Shown one piece after another: positions 1 through 4,881 of a DNA stretch of 5,384 nt. Source of the DNA: Pseudomonadota bacterium (GTDB lineage Bacteria > Pseudomonadota > Gammaproteobacteria > Burkholderiales > SG8-39). A program made the translations under genes and the position numbers. Where the stretch lies: the NCBI GenBank assembly GCA_021847125.1, contig JAJZUK010000113.1, positions 1-5,384 on the forward strand. The letters are read 5' to 3'. Below the pieces are notes generated by a model, which searched no databases, had not been told where the DNA came from, and saw nothing but the letters and a program-made list of their open reading frames with translations. Positions within the stretch are counted from its first letter, which is position 1; each line of letters begins with the position of its first letter.

Positions 1-1137
1 GCCGCGCAGGATGTTGACCGCGACCGCCTGCAGTGCGTCGAACAGGTGGTACACGGCGACGAAAACGATCAGCCCGGCGGCGACGCGGCGCAACTCGGCA
101 TCCCCGGTGTACAGGCCGGCAACGCCGCCGGCGAAAACATAGAGGCACCCGCCCACGACCACGGCGCAGGCCAGCGCGAGCACGATGCCGGCAACACCCG
201 CGGCGCGCGCGCGCGCGTACCGGCGCGCGCCCAGCGATTGCCCGACCACCACGCTCGCGGCATTGCCCAGGGCCAGCGGCAGCATGAAGCAAAGCGCGGC
301 GAGGTTGGCGGCGACCTGATGCGCGGCCGAATAAAGCGCGCCCAGGCGCGCGATGAACAGCGCCATGAAGGTGAAACCGGTGACGTCGACCAGGAAAGTC
401 AGGCCGATGGGCAGTCCCAGGGACAGGATGCGGCCCAGGGCTTTCGCCTCCGGCCAGGACCAGCGCGCAAACACATGGTACCGGCTGTAGTCGGGCGCGA
501 ACCAGCACCAGGTCCAGGCCAGCGCGCACACGATCCACGACACCAGCGCGGTCGCCACCGCGCAGCCGGTGCTGCCGAGTTCGGGCGCGCCCAGGTTGCC
601 GTACATGAACACCCAGTTGAGCGGCACCTTGAGCACCAGGCCGATGAGCGTCAGCGCCATCACCGTGCGCGGCCGCGAGATGGCGGTGGAGAAACTGTAG
701 AACACGCGAAACAAGAGTGAGGCCGGCACCGCCCAGGCGAGCGCGTACAAATACGCGCGCACCTTGATCTCCAATGCGGGCTCGACCCTGGCCACCGCGA
801 GAAACGGGTCAGGATAGGCGAACAGCGCGAGCGAGGCGAGCGCCAGCGCCGCCGCCAGCCATGCGCTTTGGCGCAATTCCTCGCCGATATCCGCGTGGCG
901 GCCCGCGCCGTACATCTGCGCGACGATGGGGGTGAGCGCGAGCAGCACACCCATCAGCGCCACGAACACCGAGAAATAGATGGAGGAACCTATGCCCACC
1001 GCGGCCAGATCCAGCGTGCCATAGCGGCCGGCCATGATGGTGTCGATCACGCTGTTGGCCATCACGGCCAGCTGCGCGACGAGCACCGGCCAGCCCAGGC
1101 GCACCAGCTCGCGGTACAGGCCGCGCGAGGCGCTCAA
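1..1137 (-). CDS. norM: NorM-like MATE family multidrug/Na+ antiporter (partial, C-terminus beyond left edge)
   Basis: An open frame without stops runs from a TTG at 1137 to the left edge (379 codons; NorM proteins are about 450-460 residues, so roughly 75 are missing). It is an inner-membrane MATE exporter that should expel cationic drugs in exchange for Na+ or H+. Seen directly: hydrophobic helices throughout; VIDTIMAG near residues 30-37; AAHQVAANL and MLPLALANAASVVVGQSLGAR in the central region; and YHLFDALQAVAVNILRG at the end. Against Vibrio cholerae NorM as I remember it, Asp36, Tyr367 and Asp371 match Asp32, Tyr363 and Asp367, while Glu255 is replaced by Asp251. The TTG start was chosen because it overlaps the upstream regulator's stop (TTGA) and places helix 1 correctly; no better start precedes it. 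It is probably co-transcribed with, and translationally coupled to, the regulator. Family call is firm; substrate is unknown. Confidence 0.93.
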   Translation of the reverse strand, partial: MSASRGLYRELVRLGWPVLVAQLAVMANSVIDTIMAGRYGTLDLAAVGIGSSIYFSVFVALMGVLLALTPIVAQMYGAGRHADIGEELRQSAWLAAALALASLALFAYPDPFLAVARVEPALEIKVRAYLYALAWAVPASLLFRVFYSFSTAISRPRTVMALTLIGLVLKVPLNWVFMYGNLGAPELGSTGCAVATALVSWIVCALAWTWCWFAPDYSRYHVFARWSWPEAKALGRILSLGLPIGLTFLVDVTGFTFMALFIARLGALYSAAHQVAANLAALCFMLPLALGNAASVVVGQSLGARRYARARAAGVAGIVLALACAVVVGGCLYVFAGGVAGLYTGDAELRRVAAGLIVFVAVYHLFDALQAVAVNILRG

Positions 1138-2075
1138 AGCTCGTACAACTCGCCCCCGCCCGCCAGCGCGCGTTCGATCAGCTTGCGGTTCAGGGCCGGG
1201 GCGAACAGTTCGATGAATTCATAGGCGTAGCCGCGCAGCAGGCTGCCGCGCTTTAGCGCCACGCGCGTGGTGTTGGAGCGGAACAGATGCGAGGCCTCCA
1301 GCGCGCGCAGTTTCAGGTCGCGCTGCGCGTCGTAGGCCATGGCGGCGATGATGCCCACGCCCAGGCCCAGTTCGACATAGGTCTTGATCACGTCGGCGTC
1401 GATAGCCGACAGCACCACGTCCGGCGCGAGGCCGCGCGCGGCGAATGCGGCGTCGATATGCGAGCGGCCGGCGAATGCCGCGTCGTAGGTCACGATCGGA
1501 TACTGCGCCAGCGCCTCAAGGCTGAGCGTTCCGGCCTTGATCAAGGCGTGCCGCGGCGGCACCACCACGCAATGGCTCCAGGTGTGTGCGGGCAAGGCGA
1601 GCAGCCCCGGGACATGATCGAGCGCTTCGGTCGCGACCGCGATGTCGGCGGCCCCGGCCAGCACCATTTCCGCGAGCTGCGGCGGATTGCCTTGCTGCAG
1701 CGTCAGGTGGACCCGGGGATAGCGGCGCTTGAATTCGCCCACCACGCGCGGCAGGGCGTAGCGCGCCTGGGTATGGGTGGTGGCAATGGTGAACCCGCCC
1801 GAATTCTGGTCGCTGAAATCGTGCGCCGCGCGCTTCAGGTTGTCGGCCTCCTGCAGCACGCGCTCGATGATCGCGAGCACCACCCGCCCCGGTTCGGTGA
1901 CCGCGGAGATGCGCTTGCCGTGGCGCACGAAAATATCGAAGCCGAGCTCATTCTCGAGCTCGCGTATCTGCTTCGATACGCCGGGCTGCGAGGTATGCAG
2001 CGCATTGGCGGCCTCGGTGAGGTTGAGGCCGCGGCGCACCGTCTCGCGCACATAGCGCAGCTGCTGGAAATTCAT
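1134..2075 (-). CDS. cysB: CysB-family LysR-type transcriptional regulator
   Basis: A 313-residue LysR-type regulator (E. coli CysB has 324). The N-terminus MNFQQLRYVRETVRR, with the helix-turn-helix around residues 18-40 (NLTEAANALHTSQPGVSKQI), is typical of CysB/Cbl rather than of generic LysR proteins. The C-terminal half is a periplasmic-binding-like effector domain. Using the enteric CysB numbering I recall, ligand-pocket residues Thr100, Thr102, Gln103, Thr149 and Trp166 are all present at the same positions, but Thr202 is Ala202 (in FAGRS). CysB activates sulfate uptake and reduction genes and cysK under sulfur limitation, with N-acetylserine as inducer, and represses its own gene. The ATG at 2075 has an AGG seven bases upstream. 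The stop overlaps the start of the MATE gene. Alternatives are a paralogue such as Cbl or SsuR (alkanesulfonate/sulfur-source regulators), which cannot be excluded from sequence alone. Confidence 0.92.
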   Translation of the reverse strand: MNFQQLRYVRETVRRGLNLTEAANALHTSQPGVSKQIRELENELGFDIFVRHGKRISAVTEPGRVVLAIIERVLQEADNLKRAAHDFSDQNSGGFTIATTHTQARYALPRVVGEFKRRYPRVHLTLQQGNPPQLAEMVLAGAADIAVATEALDHVPGLLALPAHTWSHCVVVPPRHALIKAGTLSLEALAQYPIVTYDAAFAGRSHIDAAFAARGLAPDVVLSAIDADVIKTYVELGLGVGIIAAMAYDAQRDLKLRALEASHLFRSNTTRVALKRGSLLRGYAYEFIELFAPALNRKLIERALAGGGELYEL

Positions 2076-2095
2076 GATGCGACCTAAAGATCCGG

Positions 2096-2136
2096 GGTTA
2101 TATGAATTCTATCAGTTAATCTGAGTACTTATAACC
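2096..2136. promoter_or_regulatory. Operator-like inverted repeat in front of cysB
   Basis: GGTTATA (2096-2102) and TATAACC (2130-2136) form a perfect 7-base dyad separated by 27 bases. If the two extra G's at 2094-2097 are allowed as a bulge, the match extends to CCGG on both outer sides. The right arm covers the candidate -35 of cysB and the left arm lies at its likely start point, so a bound protein would block the promoter. LysR-type regulators commonly bind such AT-rich dyads between divergent genes, and CysB is known to repress its own gene in enteric bacteria. That CysB is the binder here is inference. Confidence 0.4.
2106..2134 (-). promoter_or_regulatory. Candidate sigma-70 promoter of the cysB-norM unit
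   Basis: Read on the minus strand, TTATAA (2129-2134) lies 17 bases before TAGAAT (2106-2111). The -10 element matches five of six consensus bases and the -35 only three. Transcription would start near 2099, leaving a leader of about 25 bases before the ATG at 2075. The stretch is AT-rich in otherwise GC-rich DNA, which supports a regulatory role. The weak -35 would suit an activator-dependent or autoregulated promoter. Confidence 0.5.
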
Positions 2137-2193
2137 GGAGCTTATTACACGGGGACCTCGACTGGCAACTTCAGGCGGGCCCGCTCTCCCGGC

Positions 2194-2223
2194 TTGGCGT
2201 TGGCGGGCGCCAGGCCCTACAAT
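2194..2223 (+). promoter_or_regulatory. Candidate sigma-70 promoter of the TfoX N-domain gene
   Basis: TTGGCG (2194-2199), 18 bases, then TACAAT (2218-2223). Both elements are good matches (four and five of six). Transcription would begin near 2230, giving a leader of about 35 bases to the ATG at 2265. This also argues against the upstream GTG at 2235, which would sit only about five bases from the start of the message. Confidence 0.55.
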
Positions 2224-2264
2224 CGGCCACTGCAGTGCAATTCATTGACAGGCGCATCCTGACC

Positions 2265-2675
2265 ATGTCCGATGATTTCGTCGACTATGTAATGGAGTTG
2301 CTCGGACCGTTCGGAACCGTCAAGGCGCGCCGCATGTTCGGCGGCCATGGCGTGTATCTGGACGGCCTGATGTTCGCCATCGTTTCCGGGGACACGCTCT
2401 ACCTCAAGGCGGACGAGATGAATCGCGTCGAATTCGAGCAGGCGGGCTGCGCGCGATTCGGTTACGCGCGCAAAGGAAAACGCGCCACGCTCAACTTCTT
2501 CCAGGCGCCCGGGGACGCGATGGAATCGCCCGAGTTGATGCTGCCCTGGGCGCGCACCGCCTATGCCGCGGCCCTGCGCGCAAACGCGAAAAAGCAGGCC
2601 GCCGGCCTGACCCCTGCCGCGGGAAAAAAGGTCTCTCCGGCACGGAAGACGCCGGCGCGCGGCACGCGCAAATAG
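2265..2675 (+). CDS. TfoX/Sxy N-terminal domain family protein with basic C-terminal tail
   Basis: A 136-residue protein. Residues 1-105 carry the TfoX N-terminal domain signature: RRMFGGHGVYLDGLMFAIV at 22-40, LYLKAD at 45-50, a conserved F-x-Y-x-x-x-GK at 65-72, NFFQAP at 77-82 and a closing helix LMLPWARTAYAAAL. Full-length Sxy/TfoX, a competence co-activator acting with CRP, has a second C-terminal domain and about 200 residues. Here that domain is absent and residues 109-136 are a Lys/Ala/Pro/Arg-rich, probably disordered tail. Single-domain members are common in proteobacteria and their role is not established; a role in competence should not be assumed. The ATG at 2265 is preferred over an in-frame GTG at 2235, because the domain usually starts close to the MSDDFVDYVMELL segment and the promoter lies just upstream. 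A weak AGG lies 12 bases before the ATG. It is divergent from cysB. Confidence 0.85.
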   Translation: MSDDFVDYVMELLGPFGTVKARRMFGGHGVYLDGLMFAIVSGDTLYLKADEMNRVEFEQAGCARFGYARKGKRATLNFFQAPGDAMESPELMLPWARTAYAAALRANAKKQAAGLTPAAGKKVSPARKTPARGTRK

Positions 2676-2678
2676 CCA

Positions 2679-2705
2679 CCGGCGATCCGCTTCCCTGCGC
2701 GCCGG
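2679..2705 (+). terminator. Weak hairpin after the TfoX-domain gene
   Basis: CCGGCG (2679-2684) and CGCCGG (2700-2705) can pair as a six-base stem with a 15-base loop, four bases after the stop codon. No T-run follows, so intrinsic termination is doubtful. The stem could equally be a chance result of high GC content. Confidence 0.2.
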
Positions 2706-2724
2706 CAGCAGGCCGGGTTAAGAT
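2695..2724 (+). promoter_or_regulatory. Possible promoter of the 216-residue gene
   Basis: TAAGAT (2719-2724) is a fair -10 element about 30 bases before the ATG at 2754. The best -35 at 18-base spacing is CTGCGC (2695-2700), a poor match at three of six bases. The gene may have its own start of transcription or be read through from the TfoX-domain gene 78 bases upstream. Confidence 0.35.
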
Positions 2725-2753
2725 ACGGGCCGCATTTCGCACACTCGAATAAC

Positions 2754-3404
2754 ATGAAAAGAAAGCGCTTTGCCAGCCGCGAGGATCTGGACCTGACGAA
2801 AGCCGAGTTCGCGCTGCTCAGGCGCCTCGGCACGCCGGAAAAAATCCAGGCCTACCTCGATGCCATCCCGCAGAATTTCGAGATCGGCGGCGAAACCTGC
2901 CTGTCGGTGCGCCAGGCCCTGCGCCAGCGCCGCGCGCTGTGCATCGAGGGCGCGATGATTGCCGCGGCCGCGCTATGGGTGCATGGCGAGCCGCCGCTGC
3001 TGCTCGACCTCAAGTCGACGCGCGACAGCGACCATGTCGTGACCCTGTTCCGCCGCAACGGCTGCTGGGGCGCGATTTCCAAGACCAACCACCCGGTGCT
3101 GCGCTGGCGCGATCCGGTATATCGCAGCCTGCGCGAACTCGCGATGTCCTATTTCCACGAATACTGCAACAAGCGCCACCAGAAAACGCTGCGCAGCTAT
3201 TCGGTCGCCTTCGACCTGCGCCGGCTGGACGCCAAGGTATGGGTGACCCGGGAAAAAAACTGCTGGGATGTGGGCTGGGCCCTGGACGCGGCCCGGCATT
3301 ATCCGCTGATCACCAACAGGCAGGCCAAGCTGTTGCGCCTGCGCGATCCGCTGGAGCGCAAAGCGCAACAGTTGCGCCAATATCAGCCGCCGCGAAGGAA
3401 ATGA
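2754..3404 (+). CDS. Uncharacterised protein, possible transglutaminase/cysteine-protease-fold enzyme
   Basis: A 216-residue soluble protein that I cannot assign to a named family. Seen directly: no signal peptide or membrane helix; a basic start (MKRKRF) and basic end (PPRRK). A helical segment containing LGTPEKIQAYLDAIPQNFE (25-43) leads to CLSVRQALRQRRALCIEGA (49-67), followed by a helix of alanines, LLLDLKSTRDSDHVVTLF (82-99), WGAISKTNHPVLRWRDPVY (105-123), and an aromatic-rich helix MSYFHEYCN (131-139). Inference: Cys63 at the start of an Ala-rich helix, His94 before a strand, and Asn112 or Asp120 resemble the Cys-His-Asp/Asn arrangement of the transglutaminase-like superfamily. The substrate is unknown. 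There is no clear Shine-Dalgarno sequence. It faces the dehydrogenase gene, with 70 bases between the two stops. Coding status is secure from length, codon pattern and coherent composition; the fold assignment is tentative. Confidence 0.8.
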   Translation: MKRKRFASREDLDLTKAEFALLRRLGTPEKIQAYLDAIPQNFEIGGETCLSVRQALRQRRALCIEGAMIAAAALWVHGEPPLLLDLKSTRDSDHVVTLFRRNGCWGAISKTNHPVLRWRDPVYRSLRELAMSYFHEYCNKRHQKTLRSYSVAFDLRRLDAKVWVTREKNCWDVGWALDAARHYPLITNRQAKLLRLRDPLERKAQQLRQYQPPRRK

Positions 3405-3454
3405 AGCCGGGCTTTGTGCCGGACCGCCGTCCCCGCGGTAACGCAGCCCCGGCT
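3405..3454. terminator. Possible shared terminator dyad between convergent genes
   Basis: AGCCGGG (3405-3411) begins directly after the stop of the plus-strand gene and pairs with CCCGGCT (3448-3454). Inside it a smaller stem, ACCGC/GCGGT (3423-3427 and 3435-3439), can form. The 70-base gap between the two converging genes is where a bidirectional terminator would be expected, but neither strand shows a T-run after the stem, so the support is mainly positional. Confidence 0.25.
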
Positions 3455-3474
3455 CGCTTTGCCCGGAAGGCAGC

Positions 3475-4542
3475 TCAGGCCTTGCGCCGATTGGCCTCCA
3501 GCCAGCCGTCGACCAGGGCGACCGTGCGGTCGACCACGTCGTTGCGCATGCCTTTTTGCGCCCCCAAGGTCTGCACCAGACGGTCCGTCCGCTCGATATT
3601 GGTCGCGCCCGCGGCCAGGGCGCGCGCCGCGGAGGACGGGCTCCCCAGCGATTGCGCCGCATTGGCGTACTTCTCGAACGGCACCAGGTCTTTCTCCGCC
3701 GCACCCAGGGACACGCACAGTTTCGTCACCCAGTTGTAAACCGAGCGCGACGCTTCGATGTCGCCATGCACCGCTTCCTTGATCGGTATCACCCCGTCCT
3801 TCTGCACGCAACGATAGTTCCCGGCCAGCAGCATGCTCCATTTCGCCAGCGGCACGAAAATGGAATCGTGCACCTTGAGCTTGACCGGCAGTTCGATCTT
3901 CGCCCCGCCTGCGTCGAAGCGCACCGCTTCGATATCGGCCTCGAGCTGGCGCAGGATGGCGGTGTGCGCGTCCGAATCGAAGCGGGCCGATTTGAAATTG
4001 GTCGGCAGCCTGACCTGAAGCACGTTGACTTTTTCTTCCGGCGGGCGAAACGCCTGCGGGTCCGGGCTGCACAGGGTCATCAGTTTCGGGTCGAAGCTGT
4101 CCCACACGGTTGCATCGGTATAGCAGCCTCTGCACGCGGCGACATCGATGCCGGGGATGCGCGCGAGATAAGGCAGGGGCGGTATGTTCATGATTGACAT
4201 GCAGGGAACCCTAGCCTTGGCCACCGCCTCCAGCAGTTCGCGCACGCCGGGCGAGCGGTACTGCGGCTCCTGCATCGCCAGTGCGACCAGATCGAAATCT
4301 GCGGGATTGAACGCCGTCGCGCCGCCGGCGGACATCTGCCCGGGCAGCTTCTTCGAGTTGACTTCGACCAGCCCCTCGCGGCCCTTGACCGGCAGGCGCA
4401 CGATGGCACCTTCCTGGTTGATCAACTCCGCCTCGGCGGGAAGACAGACCAGCTTCACCGTGTGCCCTGCGAGCGCCAGTTTGGTCCCCAACAGCGAACC
4501 GTAGGAAGCGCCCATGATCAGAATTTTGTAGGTTGTGCCCAT
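3475..4542 (-). CDS. Ketopantoate reductase-like (PanE/ApbA family) dehydrogenase
   Basis: A 355-residue two-domain NAD(P)-dependent dehydrogenase; PanE proteins have about 300. The N-terminal Rossmann segment is KILIMGASYGSLLGTKLALAGH (6-27), with a GASYG loop instead of the usual GxGxxG. SIMNIPP (116-122) aligns with the substrate-binding Asn98 region of E. coli PanE (here Asn119). The catalytic lysine of PanE (Lys176) corresponds to Lys234 in PLAKWSMLLAGNYR, with Asn242 eight residues later, though the Asn usually four after the lysine is Leu238. SPSSAARALAAGATNIERTD (301-320) matches the C-terminal family motif, with Glu317 in the place of Glu256. A CxxC (Cys137/Cys140) is also seen. Family chemistry is reduction of a 2-oxo acid or a related compound; the extra length and altered loop make true ketopantoate reductase (pantothenate synthesis) uncertain. 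The start is firm, with a strong ribosome site seven bases upstream. Confidence 0.82.
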   Translation of the reverse strand: MGTTYKILIMGASYGSLLGTKLALAGHTVKLVCLPAEAELINQEGAIVRLPVKGREGLVEVNSKKLPGQMSAGGATAFNPADFDLVALAMQEPQYRSPGVRELLEAVAKARVPCMSIMNIPPLPYLARIPGIDVAACRGCYTDATVWDSFDPKLMTLCSPDPQAFRPPEEKVNVLQVRLPTNFKSARFDSDAHTAILRQLEADIEAVRFDAGGAKIELPVKLKVHDSIFVPLAKWSMLLAGNYRCVQKDGVIPIKEAVHGDIEASRSVYNWVTKLCVSLGAAEKDLVPFEKYANAAQSLGSPSSAARALAAGATNIERTDRLVQTLGAQKGMRNDVVDRTVALVDGWLEANRRKA

Positions 4543-4549
4543 TAAGAAA

Positions 4550-4558
4550 CTCCTCTTT
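4550..4558 (-). promoter_or_regulatory. Strong ribosome binding site of the dehydrogenase gene
   Basis: On the minus strand AAAGAGGAG lies seven bases before the ATG at 4542. This is the best Shine-Dalgarno match in the window; it fixes the start and suggests efficient translation, in contrast to the weak sites of the other genes. Confidence 0.8.
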
Positions 4559-4591
4559 CCTGTCGTGTAGAAAAAATTGTCGGGGTCAGCG

Positions 4592-4612
4592 CGAACCCGG
4601 ATCGCGGGTTCG
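4592..4612. repeat. Perfect 8-base hairpin upstream of the dehydrogenase gene
   Basis: CGAACCCG (4592-4599) and CGGGTTCG (4605-4612) form a perfect eight-base stem with a five-base GATCG loop. On the minus strand it lies about 50 bases before the dehydrogenase ATG and is followed, after about 15 bases, by six T's (4571-4576). That gap is too long for a standard intrinsic terminator. It could be an imperfect terminator, a leader structure or a protein-binding site. Confidence 0.45.
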
Positions 4613-4850
4613 GTCCCTGTGCCATCCAGTTCAGGCGCCCGTTGACCTGCCCCGAAAGACTCAGCCCGGATAGATACAGGTTTTCCCTTACGCGGACATT
4701 GATCGACAGCAAGAAATTGCCCGAAAAGATGCCCGGCTAAGGCAGAAGTATGGACAGAAGCGGCTCGGAGCGAGCCTGCAACGGGCGCTGGCCGCGCCGG
4801 GGACGAGGTTCAGAAACAGCGCAGCAGGATCCCGTCCGCCGGGCCGGCAT

Positions 4851-4873
4851 GCGCGGGCGTAGCCCGCCCGCGC
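4851..4873 (-). terminator. GC-rich hairpin just after cysK, probable terminator or 3' stabiliser
   Basis: Read on the minus strand, GCGCGGGCG (4873-4865) pairs perfectly with CGCCCGCGC (4859-4851) around a five-base GGCTA loop, starting eight bases after the cysK stop. The position is that of a terminator, but no U-run follows. High-GC bacteria often use such U-less hairpins together with Rho, or as barriers to 3' exonucleases. Confidence 0.5.
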
Positions 4874-4881
4874 TGACAGGA

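Larger units (their letters stand above)
4543..4881. other. Intergenic gap without a convincing gene
   Basis: These 339 bases separate cysK from the dehydrogenase gene, both transcribed leftward. I find no gene with a plausible start, ribosome site and family resemblance. The gap holds two GC-rich hairpins (4592-4612 and 4851-4873), a T-run on the minus strand at 4571-4576, and no clear promoter for the dehydrogenase gene, although one would be expected here if the cysK transcript ends at the right-hand hairpin. Confidence 0.6.

Noticed and set aside
46..720. 224-residue open frame on the plus strand opposite the MATE gene, and smaller ones at 33-287 and 868-1224
   Set aside because: They are antisense to a well-supported transporter. 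Their low-complexity, Arg/His/Gly/Gln-rich composition is what GC-rich DNA gives in a shadow frame.
1287..2087. 266-residue open frame on the plus strand opposite the CysB-type gene
   Set aside because: It lies antisense to a clear LysR-family gene, and its composition (many His, Gly, Arg and Gln) matches no family I know.
2235..2264. Upstream GTG start that would add ten residues to the TfoX-domain protein
   Set aside because: It would fall about five bases after the predicted transcription start, and the added residues (MQFIDRRILT) are not part of the domain.
2939..3739. Long open frames of 243-266 residues on either strand across 2939-3739
   Set aside because: They overlap the 216-residue gene and the end of the dehydrogenase in other frames and show shadow-type composition. 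They also run through the convergent intergenic gap.
4600..4628. tRNA-like T-arm (GGGTTCGGTCCC) near 4607-4618
   Set aside because: The stem and loop only loosely fit GTTCRANYC. No matching acceptor strand, anticodon arm or D-arm is found at the right distances on either strand.
4672..4863. Open plus-strand frame reading IDRQQEIARKDARLRQKYG and onward to a TAG near 4861
   Set aside because: It has no ATG, GTG or TTG start with a ribosome site and resembles no family I recognise. It could be a chance frame in GC-rich intergenic DNA.
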